Below are positions 1 through 7,892 of a stretch of 64,000 bases of DNA, in pieces. Source of the DNA: JBBRHQ01 sp963738305 (GTDB lineage Bacteria; Actinomycetota; Thermoleophilia; Solirubrobacterales; 70-9); NCBI GenBank assembly GCA_963738305.1, contig CAVTVU010000011.1, positions 1-64,000 of the forward strand, read 5' to 3'. The notes under the pieces were generated by a model. It was not told where the DNA came from and made no database searches. It was given only the letters and a program-made list of their open reading frames with translations. The translations under genes were made by a program, and so were the position numbers. Position 1 is the stretch's first letter. Each line of letters begins with the position of its first letter.

Positions 1-29
1 CCAATAGCGGGGGCCCGATTCGTCTCTCG

Positions 30-1106
30 CTACCACCCACGGATAATCGAGCGCGTGCGGCTCCAGGAATGACTTCCGCTTGTCGCGCGAAGCGGAAGCG
101 CGAACGGTACCCCGGTCTCGCTTCCGGTTGTACTCCCAGCGGCGCGAGCAGAAAAAAGCTCGCGGCCCCTCTCACCAGGGGTCGCGAGCGATTCCGGACT
201 ACGGGGCGTGAGTGACGCCTGCGGGGTTCGCGTTCGTAGCGATCCGCACTTCGGCGCTCGACCGCGCCAGGAGCCCCAGTCGAAGACGAGCAGTCCGATC
301 GTGACCAGGCAAGTCACGGCGGTGAACAGGATCACCGCGCGCGACTCGTCGGCGCCCGTGAAGCCGAGTGCGCTGAAGGCGATGGTTCCTTGCGCGGCGT
401 GAGCAATGATCGTCATCAACACGCTTCCCCGCGTGTGATTGTAGATCCATGTGTACATGAACGTGATCGCGACGGTCGCCACCAGGAACGTCGGCGCGAG
501 GTCCTCCTTCGGCAGGAACACCAGCGGCACATGCCAGGCGGCGACGATCAGCCCGAGGATCAGGCTCGCCACGAGAGGCGAGTACCTGGACTGAAGGCGG
601 GGCAGCGCAAAACCGCGCCAGCCGGGTTCCTCACCCATCGCTCCGTCGAGCGGGTTGAAGAGACGCAGTACGAAGAGGCCGATCAGCAGGTACCAGGGGT
701 CCAGGTCGTCGAGCCCCGAGACCGGTGCGCCGAGCGCGAGGTTGAGCCCGATGGCGGCGAAGAGCGTCGCCAGCGGGAGGACGATCGCCACCGCGTACCA
801 GCGCAAGCCGACCCGCCAGCGGATCATCCGTCGGCCGAGGTCGGCGAGTCCGGCCCGGCCCTCGGTGACGCCGAGCACGATCAGTGCCGCGAGGAGCGGA
901 CCGCACGGGAAGAAGCTGCCCGCCGGAACCGCCCACCAAGATAGGGCGAACGCGAGGACGAAGAAGCTGACGAGCGGATTGCGCGTCAAGAGCCCCTTCA
1001 GCCCACCGGGCGGGGCGGGCTGATCTCGGCGCTGGTCTCGGCGCACACGCGGTGCAGGAGGGACTGCGACTCGGGAGCGCTCTTGCTGGATTACGGGGGT
1101 TTTCAT
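30..1106 (-). CDS. CPBP family intramembrane metalloprotease
   Basis: Probable integral-membrane protease of the CPBP (CAAX protease/bacteriocin-processing) family. The family's two motifs are visible: EEPGWRGF near residue 157 and WHVPLVF near residue 190, inside several hydrophobic segments. The ATG at 1106 is chosen because AAGGAG lies just upstream; the frame stays open further 5' but that part looks non-coding. The last ~75 residues, after LVFDWGSWRG, are Ser/Arg-rich, lie outside the family domain and cross a perfect 9-bp inverted repeat, so the natural end may be earlier. It lies ~120 bp downstream of a two-component pair on the same strand and could be its target (inference). The substrate is unknown. 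Confidence 0.8.
   Translation of the reverse strand: MKTPVIQQERSRVAVPPAPRVRRDQRRDQPAPPGGLKGLLTRNPLVSFFVLAFALSWWAVPAGSFFPCGPLLAALIVLGVTEGRAGLADLGRRMIRWRVGLRWYAVAIVLPLATLFAAIGLNLALGAPVSGLDDLDPWYLLIGLFVLRLFNPLDGAMGEEPGWRGFALPRLQSRYSPLVASLILGLIVAAWHVPLVFLPKEDLAPTFLVATVAITFMYTWIYNHTRGSVLMTIIAHAAQGTIAFSALGFTGADESRAVILFTAVTCLVTIGLLVFDWGSWRGRAPKCGSLRTRTPQASLTPRSPESLATPGERGRELFSARAAGSTTGSETGVPFALPLRATSGSHSWSRTRSIIRGW
73..98. repeat. inverted repeat, 9-bp stem, 8-nt loop
   Basis: CTTCCGCTT at 73-81 pairs perfectly with AAGCGGAAG at 90-98. It lies in the extended 3' end of the CPBP reading frame. A looser relative (CGCTTCCGCTTTCGCG followed by GGAAGC) occurs near 3715-3737. It may be a transcription-stopping hairpin or a dispersed repeat; there is no U-tract. 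Confidence 0.45.
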
Positions 1107-1227
1107 TGCTGCTCCTTGGGACTCGGAAGTGGACTCGCCAAGCCTCACGCCCCCGAGGCAGCGCGGGAAAACGGGTAACACCCCGGATCGGGGGGCGGGT
1201 TTCTGGTGTTCGGCGGCGCCGCCGCGC

Positions 1228-1872
1228 TCAGGAGCGGAGGAAGAGCAAGACGGCGAGCACCCGCCGCGAGTCGCCGCCACCGGACGGCAGGTCAAGCTTC
1301 CCGAAGATCGTCGAGACGTACTTCTCGACCGCGCGCAGCGTGATCACCAGCTTGTCGGCGATGCCTTGGTTCGAGCTCCCGGTCGCCATCAGCTCGAGGA
1401 CCTCGCGCTCGCGGGGCGTCAGGTCGGTCAACGGATCATCGGGGCGCTTGCGGTTGAGCAGAGTCGAGACGATGATCGGATCGACCGCCGAACCTCCCCG
1501 GGCGACTCGGCGCACCGCCGCAACGAATTCGTCCACGTCGCTGATTCGGTCCTTGAGTAGGTAGCCGGCGCCCTCCGCCGACTCGGCGAGCAGCTCCATC
1601 GCCAGGCCCAGCTCAACGTATTGAGAGAGGACTAGGACGCCGACCGACGGCTTTTCCGCCCGGATTCGGAGCGCCGCGCGCAGGCCCTCGTCGCTGTTCG
1701 TCGGCGGCAACCGGATGTCGACGATGACCACGTCGAGCTCGTAGCTTCGGACCTTGAGCAGCAGATCCTCGGCGTCCCCGCATTGCGCGGCGATCTCGAA
1801 GCCGGCGTCGCCGAGGAGGCGGACGATCCCCTCGCGCAGGAGGACGCTGTCCTCGGCAATGGCTACGCGCAC
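1228..1872 (-). CDS. NarL/LuxR-family response regulator
   Basis: DNA-binding response regulator of 214 residues. The receiver domain begins RVAIAEDSVLLREG, with the acidic pocket (ED) and the phosphoacceptor in DVVIVDIRLPP. It is followed by a LuxR-type helix-turn-helix, LTPREREVLELMATGSSNQG. A GTG start at 1872 is chosen because it overlaps the stop of the upstream kinase gene (stop at 1863), indicating translational coupling. The frame is open much further upstream, but that extension is antisense-like Arg-rich text. It should be phosphorylated by the kinase encoded immediately upstream. The regulon is unknown; the CPBP gene downstream is a candidate. Confidence 0.88.
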   Translation of the reverse strand: MRVAIAEDSVLLREGIVRLLGDAGFEIAAQCGDAEDLLLKVRSYELDVVIVDIRLPPTNSDEGLRAALRIRAEKPSVGVLVLSQYVELGLAMELLAESAEGAGYLLKDRISDVDEFVAAVRRVARGGSAVDPIIVSTLLNRKRPDDPLTDLTPREREVLELMATGSSNQGIADKLVITLRAVEKYVSTIFGKLDLPSGGGDSRRVLAVLLFLRS

Positions 1873-3602
1873 GGCATCTCCGCCCGCACCCGGGTGCCGC
1901 CGTGGGTAGGGGTCCAGACGCGAAGTCGGCCGCCCACCGCCTCCACCCGGTCCGCCAGTCCGCGCAGACCGGACCCGCCCTCGGTGTCGGCTCCGCCGAC
2001 ACCGTCGTCGATGACCTCGACGACGAGCTCGCCGTTCACGCGTTCGACATTCACGCTGGCCGAGGCCGCGTCCGCGTGCTTGCCGACGTTGGCGAGGCTC
2101 TCGCTGACGACGTAATAGGCGGCGATCTCGAGCGGGTCGTCGACCCGTCCGTCGAGCGACACGCTGAGCCGGACCGCAACGGCCGAGGTCGCGGCGAGCG
2201 ATTCGAGCGCGACCGCGAGCCCATGTCCGCTGAGGACCGCCGGATGCAGGCCACGAGCGACGTCGCGCAGCTCGTCGAGCGATACCGCGATCTCGGCGCG
2301 AGCCTGCTCCACGCTCGCCTGTGCGGCAGGATCGTCGCCGAGGCGGTCGCCGAGCATCTTCAGCTCGAGCGAGAGCGCGATCAGCCGCTGTTGCGCGCCG
2401 TCGTGCAGGTTCCGCTCCAGCTTCTGGCGCTCCTTCTGGCCGGCTTCGATTACGCGCCCGCGCGACCCGTCGAGCTCCTCGAGCCGAGCCTTGAGCTCCG
2501 CGTGGAGGCGGGCGTTCTCGAGCGCGATCGCCGCGGCGGCGCTGACGGCGTCGAGAAGCTCGCGCTCGTCGCTTAGCGAGGGGTCGTGGATCAGCGCCGC
2601 GACGTGTTCGCCGTCGCGCTCGATCACCGTGGTCGCCCGCCCTTCGCCAGCGGTCGGCAAGCCAACCGACCGGCCGTCGGAGTCGGCCCAGCTGAGATAT
2701 TGCGGGAGCCAATACGCGAGCTCGAGCGAGGGATCGTTGAGGGCGCGTGCGAGCGGCTCGTGGAGGTCGGTCGAAAGCGGATCCGCGCGAAGCTCGACGA
2801 GCAGGTCCCCGACGGCAGAGCGAGCGAGGCGGGCGTCGAGGAGGCCGATGAGGAAGGCCACCGGAGCGAGGCCCAGCAAGAAGAACGTCGACCGCTGGAT
2901 CCAGATGAAGGTGTCTCCGGGGAAGTAGAGACCGGTGACGAGGAGCGCCGCGCACATCACGAGGGCGACGGCGAAGAAGTCGACGAGCACCTGTCCCGAC
3001 CGCCGGCGCTGAGGAGCCTCGGAGCGGCGCCTGGCGACCAGCGCGACAAGCCCTCCCAGGCAGATCGCTGCGAGGGCGAGGAGCTGGATGTCGAAGAGCT
3101 GCGCCGCGGCCGCCGGTGCGCCAAAGACGGCGAAAACGTTGTCCGGGCCGAAGCCGCCGAGGAGCAGCCCGACGATCTGCAGGCCGACCGCGACGAAGTA
3201 CGCCGCCACGACCAAAGCGCGCTCGAGCGGGGACCGAAGAGACCCGCTCGGAAAGGCGAGGAAGGCGTGCAGGAAGAGGGCGATCGGCAGGAGATCAACC
3301 GTCTGGCCGATCGAGAACGGCAGCCCAGCGTTCGCCGATTGCAGGCAGGAGAGGCAGAGGACGAGGCCGGCGGCGACCATGAGTGGCCCGAAGCGGCTCT
3401 CGGGCCGGCGCCACCAGGCGATGAGGCCGCTGAAGGTGTAGGCGAGGATGATCCAATCGAGCAGTCCGGCTTGGAGCCCGGGGTCGGGTCCTGCGTGGTC
3501 GCTCGCCAGCCTCAGGAGGACGGTGAGGACGCCCGACGCGACGCCGACCGTCGCGATCGCGATGACGACGCCGGCGGTTGGTGTGCGATGGGTCTTCGCG
3601 AC
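1863..3602 (-). CDS. sensor histidine kinase (HisKA_3/NarX-like), 5' end unresolved
   Basis: Membrane sensor kinase. An N-terminal set of hydrophobic segments is followed by a GAF-like region, the dimerisation/phosphoacceptor box RNLHDGAQQRLIALSLEL (His in NLHDGAQQR) and an HATPase domain ending GLRGLADRVEAVGGRL. The first in-frame ATG is at 3380, but the frame is open to 3602 and encodes a further membrane segment (DWIILAYTFSGLIAWW), so the true protein is longer. No ATG, GTG or TTG lies in that stretch, although AGGAGG is present near 3605. The 5' end is probably disrupted by an indel or an assembly error. It is coupled to the response regulator by a 10-nt overlap. Confidence 0.8.
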   Translation of the reverse strand, partial: VAKTHRTPTAGVVIAIATVGVASGVLTVLLRLASDHAGPDPGLQAGLLDWIILAYTFSGLIAWWRRPESRFGPLMVAAGLVLCLSCLQSANAGLPFSIGQTVDLLPIALFLHAFLAFPSGSLRSPLERALVVAAYFVAVGLQIVGLLLGGFGPDNVFAVFGAPAAAAQLFDIQLLALAAICLGGLVALVARRRSEAPQRRRSGQVLVDFFAVALVMCAALLVTGLYFPGDTFIWIQRSTFFLLGLAPVAFLIGLLDARLARSAVGDLLVELRADPLSTDLHEPLARALNDPSLELAYWLPQYLSWADSDGRSVGLPTAGEGRATTVIERDGEHVAALIHDPSLSDERELLDAVSAAAAIALENARLHAELKARLEELDGSRGRVIEAGQKERQKLERNLHDGAQQRLIALSLELKMLGDRLGDDPAAQASVEQARAEIAVSLDELRDVARGLHPAVLSGHGLAVALESLAATSAVAVRLSVSLDGRVDDPLEIAAYYVVSESLANVGKHADAASASVNVERVNGELVVEVIDDGVGGADTEGGSGLRGLADRVEAVGGRLRVWTPTHGGTRVRAEMPCA

Positions 3603-3902
3603 CTACCTCCTCCCCGTTTCGTGGACGCCGCCAAGTGTCTCATGTCACGACCCACGGCCGGCGATCTGTTCAGCGGCACCGCACCCGGCGCGACCCCGGA
3701 TTCCGAGGTGCCGTCGCTTCCGCTTTCGCGTGGAAGCAGGAGCGACTTGTGCGTCTCCCCTGACATCCGATAGGCGGCCCGATATGTCCCTGGCAGGTCC
3801 CCGCGGATAGTCGAGTCGCTGGGCGTGGCCGCCTGAACTGCTGCTCTGCCCGGAGAGCCGTCAGCAGCCAGTACGGGGCCAGAGCGAGATACTGCGCGGG
3901 CG
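3603..3902. other. intergenic region, no gene seen
   Basis: About 300 bases between the kinase 5' end and the SnoaL remnant. The only structure seen is an imperfect hairpin near 3713-3745 (GCTTCC pairing with GGAAGC) resembling the inverted repeat at 73-98. No credible coding region, RNA gene or clear promoter was recognised. Confidence 0.5.
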
Positions 3903-3944
3903 ATGTCGCATGAGAACGTGGAGATCGCGAAGCTACGGCACCGG
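3886..3944 (+). pseudogene. 5' remnant of a SnoaL-like gene with its leader
   Basis: At 3903 an ATG opens the reading MSHENVEIAK, the typical N-terminus of SnoaL-like/NTF2-fold proteins abundant in Solirubrobacterales. After about ten codons the frame diverges into antisense of the MOSC gene, so only the 5' end survives. The preceding bases GATACTGCGC(G/A)GGCG and the first codons nearly match the start of the second SnoaL-like remnant near 16607, with about four mismatches over roughly 38 nt. This marks both as members of one paralogous family that share leader as well as coding sequence. Confidence 0.6.
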
Positions 3945-4922
3945 TCACTCGCCGCGAGGCATCAACACGTCGAAGACCCGCAGCGCGCCGCGCTTGAACG
4001 CCGTGGCGCCGGCTCGCGCGGCCGCCGCCGGTGCGGTGGCGGTACCGGACGGCTCGAACTCGAGCGGGTCTCCTTCCGCCACCGCTCCGGTCTTGGCGAC
4101 GTTGGCGTAAACGCCGAGGCAGTGGTCGGCGTGAGCGTTGAGGGTCCTCAAGACGTCGGGGTCGGCTGGCAGGTCGCCCTGCTGGCGCGTCGGGATCGAG
4201 CAACGCAGAGCGGGAATGTCTACTTCGAAGGTGACATCCGGTGCGTGGAGCCGTCCCCCGCACCAGCCGAACTCGGCGAGCTCGGCGCCATCGCGTTCGA
4301 TCAGCACGTTTGGGCCGAGGCGACGGACGTCGAACTGCGTGCCGGGAGAGCGCTCGGCCATCGCGCGCAGGCTCGCCCTCGTCACCAGGAGGATCGGGTA
4401 GGCGTCGTACAGCGCACCGACCGGGGTGGCATACCGGGCCAGCTCGGCGAGCTTGCGCACCGGGAACATTGAGAAGTCGGGGAGTGGCTCGCCGTCGGGG
4501 ATGGCGAACTGGCGGCGCATATCGGCCTTGGTGGCCTGCGGTGTGCGGTAGCGCCGTTTCTCCGAGAGCGCCGGGAGCGGCTCGACACGCGCCGGCTTCC
4601 CGATTAGCTCCGAGAGCCGGTCGTGGGTTGCCGGATCGGAGCTGGAGAGCTCGCTCCCGTCGGGGAAGGTGACGATCACCTCGAGCACGTCCCCCGGGCC
4701 GGCCGAGCGGCCCGCGGGATCGTCCACGAACCTGGCGCTGCACTGGAGGAGGACCGGCCAGCGACGCGCGGTGGTGAACGTATCGAGCTCCAGGTCGCGT
4801 ACGGCCCACATCCTGTCGGCGTGGAGGCCGCGCGCCGCTATGGCCGATTGCTCGAGGCGCTCCCCGCCCATCGACTTGACCGGGTACCGCCAAATCTCGG
4901 CAACACTGCCGACGCCGCTCAT
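3945..4922 (-). CDS. MOSC domain-containing protein
   Basis: 325-residue protein of the MOSC (molybdenum cofactor sulfurase C-terminal) superfamily. The N-terminal beta-barrel begins VAEIWRYPVKSMGGERLEQS, which is diagnostic, and continues to RMWAVRDLE. The C-terminal MOSC domain includes PNVLIERDGAELAEFGWCGG and a late conserved cysteine in CLGVYANVAKTGAVAEGD. Family members bind or transfer sulfur at molybdenum cofactor enzymes or reduce N-hydroxylated substrates; the specific role here is unknown. ATG start at 4922. No molybdenum enzyme is encoded nearby. Its 3' side abuts the SnoaL remnant. Confidence 0.85.
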   Translation of the reverse strand: MSGVGSVAEIWRYPVKSMGGERLEQSAIAARGLHADRMWAVRDLELDTFTTARRWPVLLQCSARFVDDPAGRSAGPGDVLEVIVTFPDGSELSSSDPATHDRLSELIGKPARVEPLPALSEKRRYRTPQATKADMRRQFAIPDGEPLPDFSMFPVRKLAELARYATPVGALYDAYPILLVTRASLRAMAERSPGTQFDVRRLGPNVLIERDGAELAEFGWCGGRLHAPDVTFEVDIPALRCSIPTRQQGDLPADPDVLRTLNAHADHCLGVYANVAKTGAVAEGDPLEFEPSGTATAPAAAARAGATAFKRGALRVFDVLMPRGE

Positions 4923-4939
4923 CGCGTCGGCGAGTTTAC

Positions 4940-5188
<249 letters not shown>

Positions 5189-5228
5189 GTGTCGAACAAG
5201 GGTAGCAATCCTGGCGAAATCCGACGGG

Positions 5229-5648
5229 TTGGCGGGCCGCCGTAAGATCGGCTCTGTGAGCGGCGTGGAGCGATTCGAGTTTGCCTTCTCGCGGCGGTAC
5301 CGGGGGCCGTCACGGGCCTTTGGGATCACGCCCGAGACCGCCTGGGTCGACGTCGGCCAGGGGACTTTCGATGCAAGATTCGGCCGCTGGCGCCTGACAA
5401 CGCCGCTGACCAACGTCGTCAGCACCGAGGTGACGGGGCCATATGCCTTCTGGAAGACCGCGGGGCCGGCGCGGCTGGCGGTGACCGACCGGGGCCTGAC
5501 CTTTGCCACAAACGGGGATCGCGGCGTGCTGATCTCGTTTCGCACGCCGGTCCCCGGCCTGGAGCCCCTGGGCGTCCTCCGCCACCCGGAGCTGACCGTC
5601 ACCGTCGCCGAGGTACAAAGGCTGGCGAAGCTGCTGCGGGCTGACTGA
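5229..5648 (+). CDS. conserved hypothetical protein
   Basis: Up to 139 residues, soluble, no signal or membrane segment. It reads as a compact beta-rich domain (ERFEFAFSRRYRGPSRAFG, TAWVDVGQGTFDARFGRW, LTNVVSTEVTGPY) ending in a short helix VAEVQRLAKLLRAD. I recognise the pattern as an uncharacterised actinobacterial family but know no function. A GTG at 5256 (VSGVERFEF) is a plausible alternative start, since the preceding residues look non-conserved. Neither start has a strong ribosome-binding site. It converges with the ferritin-like gene downstream. Confidence 0.65.
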   Translation: MAGRRKIGSVSGVERFEFAFSRRYRGPSRAFGITPETAWVDVGQGTFDARFGRWRLTTPLTNVVSTEVTGPYAFWKTAGPARLAVTDRGLTFATNGDRGVLISFRTPVPGLEPLGVLRHPELTVTVAEVQRLAKLLRAD

Positions 5649-5660
5649 CCCCGCGAGCCC

Positions 5661-6101
5661 TCAGTTCGCTCTGGCGCGCTCGAGGTAGTCGATCTGGGCC
5701 TGCTTGCGCATGATCAGGTGCTCGAGCAGGTGCTCGAGCGCCTCAGAGCGTCCCTCTCTGCCGGTGGGCTCGATTGCAGCCTGCAATGCTGCCACCGCCT
5801 CCTCCTCGCACTCGATCAGCCAGTCGACCGCCGGAGCGAGGCGGCGCTCCGCGCGCAGTTCGGCGATCTGCGTGGTCGGAGTCCCGCCGAAGGAGGCGAT
5901 CTTCTCGATCAGCCGGCGCGCGTCGGCGAGCTCCTGGTCGCCGTACTCGGTCAGCTTGGCGCCCAGCGCCTGAGCCTCGAAGCCGATAAGGCTCGCGGCG
6001 CTGAGCGAGTACTGAAGCACTGAGCGCAGCTGCAGGCGGAGTGCCTCGTTGAGCCTCTCCACCGCGAGCCCTTCGTCCAGCTCCTCGCTCTCCTCGGACA
6101 C
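5661..6101 (-). CDS. ferritin-like domain protein
   Basis: 146 residues, almost wholly alpha-helical, with Glu-rich helices typical of the ferritin/bacterioferritin-like four-helix bundle: LNEALRLQLRSVLQYSLSAA, then EYGDQELADARRLIEKIASF, WLIECEEEAVAALQAAIE and EALEHLLEHLIMRKQ. Spaced Glu/His residues could bind a di-iron site, but I cannot assign each ligand confidently. A loop GGTPTT between helices 2 and 3 is also seen in bacterioferritin-like proteins. The role could be iron storage or redox protection (inference). It is monocistronic, with neighbours convergent on one side and divergent on the other. Confidence 0.7.
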   Translation of the reverse strand: MSEESEELDEGLAVERLNEALRLQLRSVLQYSLSAASLIGFEAQALGAKLTEYGDQELADARRLIEKIASFGGTPTTQIAELRAERRLAPAVDWLIECEEEAVAALQAAIEPTGREGRSEALEHLLEHLIMRKQAQIDYLERARAN

Positions 6102-6208
6102 CGTGGCCCCGTACCCGATCGGCTTCGGCAGAAACTGACCGCTGACCGGCAGTGCAACCTGAACGAGATCGGGTAGGGGAAGCTCGTGGGGCCCTGGGAG
6201 AGCGGAAG

Positions 6209-6583
6209 ATGAGCACGGAACGGCGCCTGACGATCGGCTTCGCGATCGGCCGCATCGCCTATTCCGCCGCGCTGATCATTGCCCCGGGGAAGGCGGGAGG
6301 GCCGTGGCTGGGAGAGGCGGCCGAGCGAGGCGGCGGTCGCGTTGCTGCACGGGCGCTCGTCGCACGCGACGCCCTGATCTCGGCGGGGCTCGGATTCGCC
6401 GCCTGGCGTGGCGAGCCGATGCGTCCCTGGCTGGCCGCGCTCGTGGCGAGCGACCTCGCCGACATCGGCTCGACCCTTGCCGACCGCGACCACCTGCCTC
6501 GGCACTCCGCGCCGGGGACCGTGGTGCTCGCCGGCGCCGCGGCCATCGCCGGCGCAGCGCTCCATCGCGCCGCCGACTCGTAA
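6209..6583 (+). CDS. small membrane protein, hypothetical
   Basis: 124 residues from the ATG at 6209, preceded by GGGAGAGCGGAAG. Hydrophobic stretches (IGFAIGRIAYSAALIIAP, ALVARDALISAGLGFAAW, PWLAALVASDLADIGSTL, GTVVLAGAAAIAGAAL) suggest three or four membrane helices. Similar short proteins are common in actinobacteria without known function. An earlier in-frame ATG at 6152 is rejected because the added residues are charged, atypical and lack a ribosome-binding site. Confidence 0.65.
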   Translation: MSTERRLTIGFAIGRIAYSAALIIAPGKAGGPWLGEAAERGGGRVAARALVARDALISAGLGFAAWRGEPMRPWLAALVASDLADIGSTLADRDHLPRHSAPGTVVLAGAAAIAGAALHRAADS

Positions 6584-6611
6584 CAGCGACCCAGGGGCAG
6601 CTCGGCCTCCG

Positions 6612-7877
6612 TCAGGCGACCACGCCCCGCTCCCGCAGCCGCCCGATCTCGGCGTCGCTCAGGTCCAGCACTCCGGCCAGCACCTCGTCGGTGTGCTCAC
6701 CCAGCTCCGGGGCGCGGGTCGGGGGCAGGCGACCCGAGACGCTGTAGTGCAGCGGCGAGCCGGCCATCAGGTAGGTGCCGATGCCGGGCTGCTCCACCTC
6801 GTCGAACATCGGGTTCTCGGTCGAGCAGCGGGGGTCGTGGTCGACCAGCTCCATGAACGTCTGGTAGGGGCCCCAGCAGACTCCGCTCTCGTCGAAGCAC
6901 TCGCGGATCTCGGCCAGGGTGCGGGCGATCGTCCAGGGCTTGAGGATCGCCCCCAGCACCTCGCGCGCGGCGAAGCGGTCGCCTTCCTCGCTCAGGTCCA
7001 CCCCCATGGCCCGCTCGGCCAGGACGAACTCCTCCTCCAGCCCAGTCGCCTCCACCAGGGCCTTCCACTGGCGCGAGGTCAGGGCGACGATCATGATCCG
7101 GTGGTCGTCCTTGGTCAGGAAGTCGCGGCCGAAGGCGCCGTATAGGTAGTTGCCCTCCTTCTGGCGCTCGCGGCGGCAGACCTGGGCCTCGGCGATCTTC
7201 CCCAGGTTGCCGACCATCGCGAAGGCGACGTCGGAGAGCGCGACCTTCACCAGCTGACCCTCGCCGGTCATCCGCCGGTGGCGCTCGGCCGCCAGCAGCC
7301 CGGCCACCGCCAGGTTTCCGGTGATCGCGTCCCAGGCCGGCAGCAGGTGGTTGAAGGGCACCGAGAGGTTGCGGGGCCCGGTCGCCCAGGGAAACCCGGT
7401 CGCCGGGTTCACCGTGTAGTCGACCGCCGAGGTGCCGTCGTAGTTGCCGTCGATCGAGACCATGATCAGGTCCTCGCGGCGCTCGCAGAGCTTCTCGTAG
7501 GCGAGCCAGCCCCGGGCCGGGAAGTTGGTCAGGAGCATTCCGGCCTCCTCCCCCGGCTGGGAGACCATCGCCGCCACCAGTTCGCGGCCCTCCGGCGAGC
7601 CCAGGTCCACCTGAATCGAGCGCTTGCCCTTGTTCAGCCCCGCCCAGAACATGCTCTTGCCGTCGTCGGTGACCGGCCAGCGGTTGCGGTCGAGCCCGCC
7701 GCCGATCGGGTCGAAGCGGATCACGTCGGCGCCGAGCTGGGCCAGGGTCATGCCGCCGAGCGGAGCCGCCACGTAGGCCGAGCCCTCGAGCACCCGCAGG
7801 CCGTCGAGGATGCCCCGCCCCGGGGCGTCGCCGTCCCCGCCGGCGGTCTGGATCGTGGCAGCCTCCCCCTCACCCAT
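6612..7877 (-). CDS. mct: CoA-transferase family III, 2-methylfumaryl-CoA isomerase-like
   Basis: 421 residues of the CaiB/BaiF (family III CoA-transferase) fold. The wording GLRVLEGSAYVAAPLGGMTL, QLGADVIRFDPIGGGLDRN, YLYGAFGRDFLTKDDHRIM and STENPMFDEVEQPGIGTYL follows the mesaconyl-C1-CoA-C4-CoA transferase (Mct) of the Chloroflexus 3-hydroxypropionate bicycle closely (recalled, not aligned). That enzyme moves CoA within mesaconate. Start at 7877 with AAAGGGGGG upstream. It follows the MaoC gene by 15 bp on the same strand and lies near a divergent CitE-like lyase, which supports work on branched C4/C5 acyl-CoAs such as mesaconyl- or itaconyl-CoA. Confidence 0.8.
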   Translation of the reverse strand: MGEGEAATIQTAGGDGDAPGRGILDGLRVLEGSAYVAAPLGGMTLAQLGADVIRFDPIGGGLDRNRWPVTDDGKSMFWAGLNKGKRSIQVDLGSPEGRELVAAMVSQPGEEAGMLLTNFPARGWLAYEKLCERREDLIMVSIDGNYDGTSAVDYTVNPATGFPWATGPRNLSVPFNHLLPAWDAITGNLAVAGLLAAERHRRMTGEGQLVKVALSDVAFAMVGNLGKIAEAQVCRRERQKEGNYLYGAFGRDFLTKDDHRIMIVALTSRQWKALVEATGLEEEFVLAERAMGVDLSEEGDRFAAREVLGAILKPWTIARTLAEIRECFDESGVCWGPYQTFMELVDHDPRCSTENPMFDEVEQPGIGTYLMAGSPLHYSVSGRLPPTRAPELGEHTDEVLAGVLDLSDAEIGRLRERGVVA

Positions 7878-7892
7878 CGCGAATTCCCCCCT

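Noticed and set aside
3670..4893. 407-codon minus-strand frame over the MOSC gene
   Set aside because: Arg/Pro-rich alternative frame; the MOSC motifs lie in the other minus-strand frame.
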